A stretch of DNA of 54,204 nt, from positions 1 through 54,204 of the forward strand of contig NZ_VJYI01000040.1 in assembly GCF_008065375.1 (NCBI RefSeq). Reading direction: 5' to 3'. Under the pieces are notes generated by a model. It did no database searches. It had not been told where the DNA came from and worked only from the letters and a program-made list of their open reading frames with translations. Position 1 is the stretch's first letter, and every line of letters starts with the position of its first letter. Both the position numbers and the translations under genes were made by a program. The stretch is from Nonomuraea sp. SYSU D8015 (GTDB taxonomy: Bacteria > Actinomycetota > Actinomycetes > Streptosporangiales > Streptosporangiaceae). Below are positions 25,772 through 34,309 of this stretch, piece after piece.

Positions 25772-25971
25772 CGAATCCCCACTCTTTCACTTTCCGACTT
25801 CCAGCGGGCCTACGACAGGCACGGATTAGCGTCCGGCCTCACTTCGAGTGGCCCAGGAGCCGGAAAATCGGTCTGGTCGTCCATGTGTTTCGGATAGGTA
25901 GCTGTGGCCAGGCAGGCGCAGATGGCGCCCCTGAGAATGTGCAACCTTGGTTGGGCGTCGTAAGGGTGTTC

Positions 25972-26346
25972 CTAGGTGGACGCCGCTGTGGTGATCATGC
26001 ACGGTGGCGCCGTGCCCGGTTTGATGAGCGCTCGGGTGGCCTCCCGGTAGGCCGGGGGTACGATTCCGCGCCCTATGCACAGCGTGAAGACCGCTCCCGT
26101 TCGCGTCTGAAGGATGACGCTGCAGCCCGGCAGAGGTCGGTTGTCGAAGGAGCCAACGGGGCTGGTGAGTGTGGCGGTTCCTGTACAGGTGGTGTAGCTG
26201 CGGGCGACTGCGGGCGCAGTGAAGTCGGCGTTGCGGTAGAGGCTCACCTTCCCGCTCGACGCGGCGGCGGGGCCCGCCGAGAGCATTGTCTGCAGGCCGA
26301 TCGCCGCAGCGATGCCCGCAAGGAGGACGGTCCTGTTCACAGGCAC
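25972..26346 (-). CDS. small secreted protein, unknown function
   Basis: A 124-residue protein with a signal peptide (MPVNRTVLLAGIAAAIGLQT, cut near AAA-S about residue 29). The mature part starts SGKVSLYRNADFTAPAVARS and holds four cysteines (TTCTGT, PGCSVIL, TLCIGRG, PPCMITT). The YRNADF opening resembles beta/gamma-crystallin-like or inhibitor-like secreted actinobacterial proteins, but I would not assign it. The GTG start follows GAGCAGGAG, which overlaps the end of a 41-codon upstream ORF. Confidence 0.6.
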   Translation of the reverse strand: MPVNRTVLLAGIAAAIGLQTMLSAGPAAASSGKVSLYRNADFTAPAVARSYTTCTGTATLTSPVGSFDNRPLPGCSVILQTRTGAVFTLCIGRGIVPPAYREATRALIKPGTAPPCMITTAAST

Positions 26347-26349
26347 CGG

Positions 26350-26475
26350 CTACTCCTGCTCTTGATGGTGTCGAGCCGGTCCGGCCACCCGTACGCGAGT
26401 TGGAAGGTCCGCTAGACGCGACCAATGGGGCATGATGCCGATGCCCAGGGCCGCTCGTTTGCATGTGATGCGCAT
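26350..26475 (-). CDS. upstream ORF (41 codons) before the secreted-protein gene
   Basis: An ATG at 26475 preceded by AGAAAGGAATTC (a very good ribosome binding site) starts MRITCKRAALGIGIMPHWSR. The ORF ends in TAG at 26350, 3 nt before the GTG start of the secreted protein, and its last codons contain that gene's ribosome binding site. It may be a leader peptide or a translated relic; only its position and signals support it. Confidence 0.4.
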   Translation of the reverse strand: MRITCKRAALGIGIMPHWSRLADLPTRVRVAGPARHHQEQE

Positions 26476-26791
26476 GAATTCCTTTCTGTCGATTCGTAAT
26501 TGTGTTGTGGGCGCCCACCCACCCCTTGTTAATCATGGAAGAGTTGTCCAGCAAGCGTTTCTCCTGCTGGACAAACCGGCGCGCAGTGATGCCCGCCGCG
26601 CGGACGGGTTCTCCGAGCCCGAGGTGGCCCCGCCAAGCTGGCCAAGGAGTCCAGTTCCGCCTCCTGATGAGCGAGATCTGGGCGCCGACGAGGAGTGGGA
26701 CCGTGGCTCACGTGTGAACCCTCGCCCGGCGTGCCATGGCGGCGTGGCGATGACGGGAACGCCGTGCACGGTCCGTCTGTGCGTACGAAGA
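26476..26791. other. intergenic region
   Basis: Promoter space for the secreted-protein unit and 3' region of the NTPase gene. Minus-strand frames here are Arg/Pro-rich shadows. I see no gene. Confidence 0.35.
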
Positions 26792-29700
26792 TCAGCCCAC
26801 CGGTGCCAGTCGCTTGTCGGCTTCGGCAAGTACGTCGCCGATCGGGGCGCAGGCCTCGCAACGCCAGACCCGCACGGTGCCGTCGCCGTGGCCGGTCACC
26901 ACCTGGCCGCCGTGGCCGAGGTCGACGTTCTCCGCCGTTGCGGCGAAGCCGGTGACCGTCAGCGGAGTGCTGGTCGTATCGAGTTGCCACAGGCGCAGGG
27001 TGTCGTCGTGCCCGACGGCGCCCACCCAGCGGCCGTCGGGGCTGTATGCCACATGCCAGGCCGAGCCTTGATGGCCACGCAGCACCTGAGGGGCGCCCTG
27101 TCCGGTGACGTCCCAGACGTGTACGGTGCCGTCGCTGCCCGAGCTGGCCACCCGCCGCCCGTCCGGGCTGAAGACCGCAGCCCAGACCATGCCGTGGTGC
27201 CCGCGCAGCACCACGGGGCCGGCCAGGGTGGCGGCGTCCCAGATGCGCACGAGGCCGTCCACGCCGGCCGTGGCCACACGCCGGCCGTCCGGGCTGTAGG
27301 CGACATACCTGACGATTTCCTGGCTTGCCTGTACGACTCGCGGCGGCGCGGAGCCGGTCAGCGGCCATATGCGCAGCGTGCCGTCGCTGCCTGCGCTGGC
27401 CACGTGCCGCCCGTCGGGGCTTAACGCCACGGCGGTCACCGTGCCCTCGTGTCCACGCAAGACCCGGGGCGGGACGCTGCCGGTGGCGTCCCAGATCCGT
27501 ACCGTGCCGTCGGAGCCGGCGCTGGCCACGGTCTGTCCGTCTGGGGCGCCCGCCACTCCGAGCACGTAGCTGTCGTGGCCGCGCAGCACGGTGGGGGCAT
27601 CCCGTCCAGTGGAGTCCCATATCCGAACGGTGCCGTCGTTCCCGCCACTGACGACCTTGCGCCCGTCGGCGAACATGCGGGCGCTCCACACCTCGCTGCC
27701 GTGGCCGCGCAGGATAACCGGATCGCCCCCTGGCCCTGCGGCGTTCCAGGTACGGACCGTGCCGTCCTCGCCCGCGCTGACGAGCCGGCGCCCGTCGGTA
27801 CTGAAGGCCGCACTCCACACGACTTGCTCGTGCCCGCGCAGGACCAGAGGGTCGCCCCCGCCTGCCGGATTGAAGACGCGGATCGCGGCGTCGTTGCTTA
27901 CCGTGACGAGTTTGCGGCCATCGGCGCTAAAGGCCAGCCCTTCCACCGAGCCTTCATGCTCGCGCAGCACGATGGGGTCGCCGTCCCCTTTCATGGGCCA
28001 CACCCGGGCCGTCTCGTCGATGGAGGCGCTGGCCAGCAGCCGGCCATCCGGGCTGAACGCCAGGCGTTTGATCTGGTCCTCGTGTCCCCGCAGCACGACG
28101 GGGTCGCTGCCGCCCGTGAGGTACCAAATGCGCACTTCGCGGTCCACGCCGCCACTGGCGAGATGGCGTCCGTCGGGGCTGAACGCCGCGGCCGAGACCA
28201 GGCCCTTGTGCCCGCGCAGCACCGTTGGCGGCCGGATGCCGCGCGAGTCCCAGACGCGCACGGTGCCGTCATCGCTGGCACTTGCGACGTGTCGTCCGTC
28301 CGGGCTGAAGACCGTGGCCCAGACCGGCCCTTGATGTCCCTTCAAGACCACGGCCGGCGTGCCGCCGTCGAGGTCCCACACCCGGACGGTTTTGTCGAGT
28401 CCCGCGGTGACCAGGCGCCGGCCGTCGTGGCTGAAGGCCGGGTTCCACGCCTCGCCGTCGTGGCCGCGCAGCACCGCCATCGGCGATCCGGACACGCGGT
28501 CGCCCGCCCACCGCCAGATACGCACCAGCCCGTCGGCGGTGGTGACCGCCACCCGGTCGCCCCGTGGGCTGAAGGCCACACCCAGCGCGCGGCCCAACCC
28601 GGACACCATCCCGAGCTGGTGGTGGTCGATGATGCCCTGCCGTAGTGCGGTCTCCGCCTCGGTGGTGGGCCACTGTGCGTATGCGCGTCTGGCCAGGCGC
28701 AGCCCGCGCTCGGGATACAGCTGCAGCGCGTTGTGCGCCTCGGCGGCCAGCTGGCGGGAGAGCGCGATGTCGCGCTGCTGTCTCGCCAGGTTGCCTTGCA
28801 CGATGGCGACGGCAGCCAGTGCGCTGACCGCGACGACGGCTGCCACCAGCCCGGTCAGGGCCAGCCGGACGCGGCGGCGTCTGGCGGCCCTGTCGCGTGC
28901 CTCATAATGGCGGCCGGCGTCGAGGAAGGCGCGTTCCAGATCGTTGAGCCGGTCGGCGGGCCGGGCATCCCAACTCGCCAGCAGGCCGCCACGGTACAAG
29001 AACGCCTCGTCCCTGCCGTGCTGCTCCCACTCAGCGGCGGCCTCGCTCAGCCGCCGATGCGCATGCGACAGCTCGCGGTCCTCCTCCAGCCAAGCGGATA
29101 GCCGCGGCCATGCCTGAATCAGGGCTTCGTGGACGAGGGTGACGCCCTCCTCATCGGCCGTGACCAGACGGCTTTTGATCAGCGTGTCGAGGACCTCCGC
29201 TTCCGCCCCGCCGGCCAGCTCGGCGCGCGGCGCGCGGCGCCGGGCGTCCTCAGTGCCATCACCGGGGAGAGTCAGCCGCAGGAAGATCCGCCTGGCGATC
29301 TCGCGTTCCTCCGGGGTGAAGGCGGTGTAGACGCGCTCGGCGGTCTGCGCGACCGCGCCCCGCAGGCGGCCGGCCGCGCGGTAGCCCGCCACCGTGAGCG
29401 TCGCGCCGCGACGGCGGCGCCAGGTCTCCAGCAGCGCGTGCGAGACCAGCGACAGCGCCCCAGCCCGCCCCTTCGCCTCTTCCAGCACCAGCTCCACCAG
29501 CTCGGGCTCGACCTTGAGGTCCATCCGCTCGGCGGGCAGGCACACCACCTCACGCAGATCGTCCTCCTCCATCGGGCCGATCAGAAGCTGGTTGTCCTGC
29601 AGCGCCGCAGCCAGGCCGGGATGCTCGGCGCAGCGCGCGTAGAAGTCGGCGCGCACCCCCAGCACGACCCGGGCCCGGCGCTCCCGGGCAGCGGCCAAGA

Positions 29701-30445
29701 TGGCGGCGATGAATCGATCGCGCTCGCCAGCCCCGGTGCAGTGGGTGAAGACCTCCTCGAACTGGTCCACCACGATCAACAGCCTGGCCGAGGGCGGCGC
29801 GCCGTCCAGGACTTCAGCGATGAACGTGGCGACGGCGCCGGGGTCCTCGCAGAGCGCCTCGTACGCCGCAGCCGCCCGCGCATCGGCGAGGTAAGTGGCC
29901 AGCTTGCGTAACGGCCGCTCCCCGGGAGTGAACAAGACCACCGGCCACTCCCGGCCGCTCTCGATCCTGTCCGCGGACAGCGCGGCGAGCAGCCCGGCAT
30001 ACAGCAGCGACGACTTGCCCGCCCCCGATGGGCCGAAAAGGGCCAGCAGCCGTGCATGCGCAAGCCGTTCGAGCATCTGCCCCACCAGCCGATCCCGGCC
30101 GAAGAACAGCGGCGCGTCCTGGCTACGGAAGGTCATCAGGCCCAGGTACGGCCGTGCCACCTCCTCGGACTCGGCTGGCGTCAGCTCCCTCGCCAGGGAT
30201 TCCCAGCGCTCGCGCCACGTGTCCTGGTCGCCACCGCACGCCTGCACATACGCGAGCGTGACCGCCAGGCTGGGCATGACCGTGCCGCCCGCAGCCTCAG
30301 ACAAAGCCGTCACGGAGAAGCCGGCGCGCTTGGACAGTTCTCGGTAGCTGGGCCTGCCCGCGTCCTCCCGCAGCCGCCGCAGCTCATGAGCGAATCGATG
30401 AAGTGGATCATTGTCCGGGTCCAGCTTGCGCTCCGGCCGTCCCAT
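26792..30445 (-). CDS. HTH-nSTAND NTPase-TM-WD40 repeat protein
   Basis: A 1217-residue signalling NTPase. Order: XRE-type HTH (residues 12-80, SYRELSKRAGFSVTALSEAA); STAND P-loop ATPase with Walker A GPSGAGKSS (138-146), Walker B LLIVVDQFEE (222-231) and a helical arm with TLVHEALIQAWPRL (about 436-449); one transmembrane helix (about 527-549); then 14 WD40 repeats from about 620 to 1200, each with a SPDGR...DGTVRIWD core, enough for two seven-bladed propellers. These proteins are thought to oligomerise on sensing a ligand through the repeats and to act as regulators, defence switches or scaffolds; the ligand is unknown. GGGAGG precedes the ATG. Confidence 0.92.
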   Translation of the reverse strand: MGRPERKLDPDNDPLHRFAHELRRLREDAGRPSYRELSKRAGFSVTALSEAAGGTVMPSLAVTLAYVQACGGDQDTWRERWESLARELTPAESEEVARPYLGLMTFRSQDAPLFFGRDRLVGQMLERLAHARLLALFGPSGAGKSSLLYAGLLAALSADRIESGREWPVVLFTPGERPLRKLATYLADARAAAAYEALCEDPGAVATFIAEVLDGAPPSARLLIVVDQFEEVFTHCTGAGERDRFIAAILAAARERRARVVLGVRADFYARCAEHPGLAAALQDNQLLIGPMEEDDLREVVCLPAERMDLKVEPELVELVLEEAKGRAGALSLVSHALLETWRRRRGATLTVAGYRAAGRLRGAVAQTAERVYTAFTPEEREIARRIFLRLTLPGDGTEDARRRAPRAELAGGAEAEVLDTLIKSRLVTADEEGVTLVHEALIQAWPRLSAWLEEDRELSHAHRRLSEAAAEWEQHGRDEAFLYRGGLLASWDARPADRLNDLERAFLDAGRHYEARDRAARRRRVRLALTGLVAAVVAVSALAAVAIVQGNLARQQRDIALSRQLAAEAHNALQLYPERGLRLARRAYAQWPTTEAETALRQGIIDHHQLGMVSGLGRALGVAFSPRGDRVAVTTADGLVRIWRWAGDRVSGSPMAVLRGHDGEAWNPAFSHDGRRLVTAGLDKTVRVWDLDGGTPAVVLKGHQGPVWATVFSPDGRHVASASDDGTVRVWDSRGIRPPTVLRGHKGLVSAAAFSPDGRHLASGGVDREVRIWYLTGGSDPVVLRGHEDQIKRLAFSPDGRLLASASIDETARVWPMKGDGDPIVLREHEGSVEGLAFSADGRKLVTVSNDAAIRVFNPAGGGDPLVLRGHEQVVWSAAFSTDGRRLVSAGEDGTVRTWNAAGPGGDPVILRGHGSEVWSARMFADGRKVVSGGNDGTVRIWDSTGRDAPTVLRGHDSYVLGVAGAPDGQTVASAGSDGTVRIWDATGSVPPRVLRGHEGTVTAVALSPDGRHVASAGSDGTLRIWPLTGSAPPRVVQASQEIVRYVAYSPDGRRVATAGVDGLVRIWDAATLAGPVVLRGHHGMVWAAVFSPDGRRVASSGSDGTVHVWDVTGQGAPQVLRGHQGSAWHVAYSPDGRWVGAVGHDDTLRLWQLDTTSTPLTVTGFAATAENVDLGHGGQVVTGHGDGTVRVWRCEACAPIGDVLAEADKRLAPVG

Positions 30446-30722
30446 AGCCTCCCACTCTCGTCAACGTGTTGTCGTCCCGGCAGGACCGGACAACGTAGCG
30501 AGCCGAGTGCCAGCGAAGCCAGATCCGGTGACCGCAGTGGCGTTCAGCCCTGACGGGCAGCATGTAACCAGCACTAGAAGGCAACGGCACGCTCCGCATG
30601 TGGCGGCTGACCGGCTCAGAGCCACCGCGTGTCGTGCAGGCAGCCTGGACACGAGGCGACGCTCGCGTCGGCCAAGGCGAGATCACCCAATGACAGATGA
30701 TCAACCGGGTGATCTCCCGAGG
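30446..30722 (+). pseudogene. inverted WD40-repeat relic
   Basis: On the plus strand, opposite to the NTPase gene it abuts, 30525-30570 reads VTAVAFSPDGQHVTS. In a shifted frame, 30578-30640 reads GNGTLRMWRLTGSEPPRVVQ. These match repeat 10 of the neighbouring protein (SDGTLRIWPLTGSAPPRVVQ) with many changes. It is probably the remains of a second WD40-NTPase paralogue. A 30-nt stretch at 30645-30674 is also found near 32740. Confidence 0.5.
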
Positions 30723-31178
30723 TCATCGCTCGGCCGCCACTCTCTCGGAGGGCCTGAGGAAGAAGATGCCGAGGGCCAGGATCAGGATGAACGGGATATC
30801 GGTCAGGAACTTGCTCCAGTAGCGGTCCAGGCTCGTGGCCGCCTGCGCGATCATGAGCAGGCCGTGGGCCAGGTTGGCCCACATCGTGAAGGACAGGAAC
30901 GACCTGTGGGCGAGCGGGTCCCGAGCCGCCGCCAGGAGGAAGACGCCCCACACGATGTAGATCGTGAACAGCATGGGCGGCACGTGGGCGTGCTCGTGGC
31001 CGGAGCTGATGTCGTTCCAGATCGTCCAGTTCAGCGGGCCGCCAGCCTCCGCCAGCAAGGGGGTCTGCACCATGAATCCGAAGAAGAGCGGCGCGAAGAT
31101 CGCAAGTGACAGCACGCCGTACACGCGCAGGAACACGGCGAGGGCGCGCGGCCTGTTGTCTTGGTTGCGGTCGTCCAT
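30723..31178 (-). CDS. integral membrane protein (DUF6632-like)
   Basis: A 151-residue protein with four predicted membrane helices (ALAVFLRVYGVLSLAIFAPL, LFTIYIVWGVFLLAA, ANLAHGLLMIAQAA, IPFILILALGIFFL). This matches the small four-helix DUF6632 membrane family; its biochemical role is unknown. The start at 31178 (MDDRNQ) has a GAGAGGGG site; an upstream ATG adds a short unconserved extension. It is divergent from the HxlR regulator and shares the CAACT operator region, so it is a likely target of that regulator. Confidence 0.7.
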   Translation of the reverse strand: MDDRNQDNRPRALAVFLRVYGVLSLAIFAPLFFGFMVQTPLLAEAGGPLNWTIWNDISSGHEHAHVPPMLFTIYIVWGVFLLAAARDPLAHRSFLSFTMWANLAHGLLMIAQAATSLDRYWSKFLTDIPFILILALGIFFLRPSERVAAER

Positions 31179-31217
31179 GTTTGGCCCCTCTCGTAGCCAT
31201 TGCATGGTCGGACACTA

Positions 31218-31245
31218 CAACTCTCTAGTTGGAAAATACAACTAG
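31218..31245. promoter_or_regulatory. HxlR operator (CAACT/AGTTG half-sites)
   Basis: CAACT (31218-31222), then CTAGTTG (31225-31231), GAAAATA spacer and CAACTAG (31239-31245): a perfect 7-bp inverted repeat plus a third half-site, between the divergent membrane-protein and HxlR genes. HxlR-family proteins typically bind such repeats. Confidence 0.6.
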
Positions 31246-31284
31246 CAAGATGGGATGACGGACTATCGCCGGTAGGATAGGAAC

Positions 31285-31971
31285 ATGGTCGGCAAGCGAA
31301 GCTACGGCGACGGATGCGCAATCGCGCACGCTCTCGAACTCGTGGGAGAGCGCTGGGCGCTCCTAGTGGTGCGGGAGCTGATCCTCGGGCCCAAACGTTT
31401 CACCGACCTGCGCGCCGGACTGCCAGGGATCAGCGCGGACATCTTGACCCAGCGCCTGCGCGAGCTCGGAGAGGCCGGCATCCTGCAGCGCCGCAAGCTC
31501 TCCCCGCCCGCCGGCTCCCGGATCTACGAACTCACCGATTGGGGCGCTGAGCTGGAGCCCATCATCACCGACCTCGCCCGCTGGAGCAGCCGCTCCCCCG
31601 CGCTGCCACACGACCTCCCACTCAGCGCCGACTCCGCCGCCCTGTCACTGAAGGCCCTGTTCACGCCTCCTGCCGACCAAGCGCTCGACCTCACCGTCAG
31701 CCTGCAGCTCGACGAGCACCATTTCCTGCTCCGGATCAACCGCGACCGCCTCCACCTGACCCGCCTCGATTCCAACCCGGCACAGGCGGACCTGCTCATC
31801 GAGACCAGCCCACAGGCCCTGACCGCCCTGCTCGGCCGCGCCCGAACCCTCGACGACGCCCTCGCCAGAGGCGATATCACGCTGACTGGACCACGGGCCA
31901 CCACGGAGCGCTTTCTACGCCTCTTCCCACCCCCAGAACCGATCACCGGAATTTCAGCACGTCAAGGGTGA
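31285..31971 (+). CDS. HxlR family transcriptional regulator with SCP2-like C-terminal domain
   Basis: A 228-residue regulator. The first 100 residues are an HxlR winged helix (CAIAHALELVGERWALLVVR, FTDLRAGLPGISADILTQRL, wing RKLSPPAGSRIYELTDWG). Residues about 120-215 are a sterol-carrier-protein-2-like domain (LDLTVSLQLDEHHFLLRINR, ALTALLGRARTLDDALARGD) that may bind a small hydrophobic ligand. HxlR proteins with this domain are common actinobacterial one-component sensors. The cysteine of GDGCAIAHA at residue 11 matches the redox-sensing cysteine of the family. It is divergently transcribed from the membrane gene. Confidence 0.85.
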   Translation: MVGKRSYGDGCAIAHALELVGERWALLVVRELILGPKRFTDLRAGLPGISADILTQRLRELGEAGILQRRKLSPPAGSRIYELTDWGAELEPIITDLARWSSRSPALPHDLPLSADSAALSLKALFTPPADQALDLTVSLQLDEHHFLLRINRDRLHLTRLDSNPAQADLLIETSPQALTALLGRARTLDDALARGDITLTGPRATTERFLRLFPPPEPITGISARQG

Positions 31972-32680
31972 GAGGCGTGGGCATGCGACTGGGAATGTGT
32001 ACTCGAGCCGCTCGTATGCCTAGCACTCAGTGCCGCCAGAAGGCACACCCGCTCCGGGGGCCTGGGCTCCCGAGCGGCCCCCTGCAGCCCCCGGTGAAGG
32101 CGGGACCTCCCCGTCTCGCGATCCGAGCAAGATCAGCCGACTGCCGACCGTGCCCTCATCTGTCCATTCCCGCCCGGGCTCAAGACCTGCCGGACAAGAG
32201 GGGTCAAGCCCTGAAGCGAGCAGCAAGTCAGCGACCGCGCGGCCGCCCATACCGGCAACGTCCTGGCCGCCGCACGTCGTGCGCTGATTCTGGTCGCACG
32301 CCTCCTTCATCAGGAGCTCCACCAGCTCCAGCCCGCCGACCGCGAGGCCGCCCGGGCGGCGCGATGGCCGCGGAACCGGCTTGACGAAGGCGGCCGCGAG
32401 TGTGCGCCCAGGCGCACGCCGCAGACTGCGCCCACGGGACGACCTGCCTTTCGTGATCTTCCTCAGCCGCGGTCGGATTTGTGGAACCCGGGACCCGAAT
32501 CCGTGCGTGGCCGGTCGCCGCGGCGAGCCTTTCCCATCCGAGCAAAGAGGAGAAGATCCTTTGGGAACCCGTTGGGCCGGGCGCCGCACTGCGTGCCTGC
32601 GGCCCGCTGAACCCGCCGCAGACCGAGCGGGGTTGAGCGGACGCGAGCCGCATCCCGCCCGCTGGGCTGCAGGCCGTACA

Positions 32681-32770
32681 TATTCCGCGCACAGGGCGCT
32701 CGCTGCGCTCGCGTCCTTCGGATCGGCCGAAGGCCGATCCTGGACACGGGGCGACGCTCGCGTCGGCCCG
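32681..32770. repeat. REP-like repeat copy 1
   Basis: A 35-nt sequence starting TATTCCGCGCACAGG (32681-32715) is followed by the hairpin GGATCGGCC-GAA-GGCCGATCC (32720-32740) and a tail starting CTGGACACGGGGCG. The 35-mer recurs with one mismatch at 32947; the tail recurs at 30646. Confidence 0.55.
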
Positions 32771-32946
32771 AAGACTCCGCTGGCGCTCCGCCTTCGAGCC
32801 GGGCTCGCGCCGCCCCGCCTAGGCCGGAGTTCGCACCCCCCGCCCCGCGCGATCCCCGCGGCGACGCCGCATCTTCCCCATGGCCGGGAGGCGACCGGCG
32901 ACCCGTCCGTACGGCCGTGTCCGTCCACCGTGGGTGGCCGTCTGGC

Positions 32947-33007
32947 TATTCCGCGCACAGGGCGCTCGCTGTGCTCGCGTCACGCGGGATCGGCCTTCGG
33001 CCGACCC
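32947..33007. repeat. REP-like repeat copy 2
   Basis: The same 35-nt unit (32947-32981, one mismatch) followed by GGATCGGCC-TTC-GGCCGACCC (32987-33007). Both copies lie in gene-free DNA. Confidence 0.55.
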
Positions 33008-33269
33008 TGTGCGCGGGGCTCGCGCCGGCCGGAAGGAGAGGCAGTGCCAGGTGGTCACGGGGTGACCGGCTGGCATCTGGCACGGGGTGGCTGGGGGCTC
33101 CGCCGCCCCCAGACCCCCGCGCAGCGGGCGTACCGGCTGGTGCCGTCCCGCTCGCCGGGTCCGGCTGTCGCCTGATGGGGTCCTGGCGCTCACGCACGCT
33201 CGCCCCCGGTTCTGGCTGCCGGTGGACAAGCGGCGGCGAGGGGCTGGCCGGGAAATCCTCCCTGGAGCG

Positions 33270-33975
33270 CTCGGCCCGGCCAACGCCGGCAGCTGGCCGA
33301 GCAGGTGCGGCTGGTCGAGGCGGCAGCCCAGGCCGCCGACCGGGTACGGCAGATCCGTCAATCCATCACCGAGACCCGCCAGCAGCTGGAGGCCCTGCGC
33401 CAGCGCGAACTGGTCATCAGCGGCGAGCTCGACACCCTGCGACCCTGGAACCGGGCCCGTCGCCGCGACCTGGAAACCGAACTGCCCGAAGTCCGCGACC
33501 TTCAGGCCCGCCACCAGGAACGCCTGGATGAGGTCCTCGAGCACGGCAGGGAGCTGGGGCAGCTCGCCCGCCAGGCGGCCGAGCAGGCCCCGCCGCAGGT
33601 GGCCTGGCCCCTGGTGCGGCGGCGCCACGCCGACTGGAGCGCGACTTCGACGCCGTCCAGCGCGCCGCTCGAAGTCGTGACGTCACCGACGCCGCCCTGC
33701 GCGCCAACGAGGCTCGCGCCTCCCACGCCGTCCTGCAGCAGGAGCTCGCCGCCGTCAGGGAAGAGGTGGCCAGGCGTGCCGACCTGCCACCGGACCGGCG
33801 CGACATCGAACAGGCCGCCCGCGCCGAGCACGCCGAGCGTGAGCGCCGCAGCGAGCGTCAGGTCGTGGACGACCGCCGCCAAGGGCGCACGCTGGTCCCG
33901 CCCCTCCAGCGTGATCTGCGAGATCGCGTCCGCCCCGCGCCTGCCCGAGAACCCGACCTCGGTATCGAGCGCTGA
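33270..33975 (+). pseudogene. coiled-coil relic, relaxase/mobilisation-like
   Basis: Two consecutive frames code long heptad-patterned helices. 33305-33640 reads ADRVRQIRQSITETRQQLEA, LELRRDLETELPEV-type sequence and HQERLDEVLEHGRELGQL. After a frameshift near 33640 the next frame continues DVTDAALRANEARASHAVLQ, QELAAVREEVARRADLPPD and ends GIER with a stop at 33973-33975. Such coiled coils form the C-terminal part of large actinobacterial relaxase/helicase proteins (TraA/MobF type). The catalytic N-terminal part is absent. The assignment is tentative, but the coiled coil and frameshift are clear. Confidence 0.45.
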
Positions 33976-34309
33976 TGCGCGCCGACCGCGCCACCCGCGC
34001 GCAAACGGCCCCGCCATTGCCGCCGACAGGCGGACGCGTCGATCATGTTGCCAAGGGCGGGAGTGCACTCACAGCGTCGCGCCGAAGCCTTGCAACGGCG
34101 GTGGCGATGCCCCTTCGGCTCCACCCTGCCGATGGATGATGGTGTGGCGCTGTCCCCCCTTTTGCGTCCCAGGATGTTGCCCGGCGCTGAAAATGCCGAC
34201 GAAGCGGGCGTCGAAGATGCCAACGATCTGCGACGGCAACACCCCGCCGCGGGGGCGCGCGACGGGGTGTTCATCGGTGAGGTGTCGTCGTTCGTGGGCA
34301 AGGTGCCGG
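33976..34309. other. intergenic region with terminator
   Basis: No gene. The hairpin AACACCCCG (34238-34246)/CGGGGTGTT (34263-34271), lying 40-70 nt past the peptidase E stop, is a likely terminator for the minus-strand operon. Confidence 0.55.

Larger units (their letters stand above)
31972..33250. other. long gene-free, repeat-containing region
   Basis: About 1.3 kb with no supportable gene. It contains two copies of a 35-nt sequence, each followed by a GGATCGGCC hairpin, and a short hairpin near 33091-33112 (CTGGGGGC/GCCCCCAG). A stretch near 32200-32400 reads AARRALILVARLLHQELHQL on the plus strand and may be a fragment of the mobilisation-type protein found at 33.3 kb. Confidence 0.4.

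Noticed and set aside
26529..27818. 429-codon frame inside the WD40 region
   Set aside because: Out-of-frame reading of the repeats on the same strand; the repeating Arg/His composition mirrors the WD40 DNA period.
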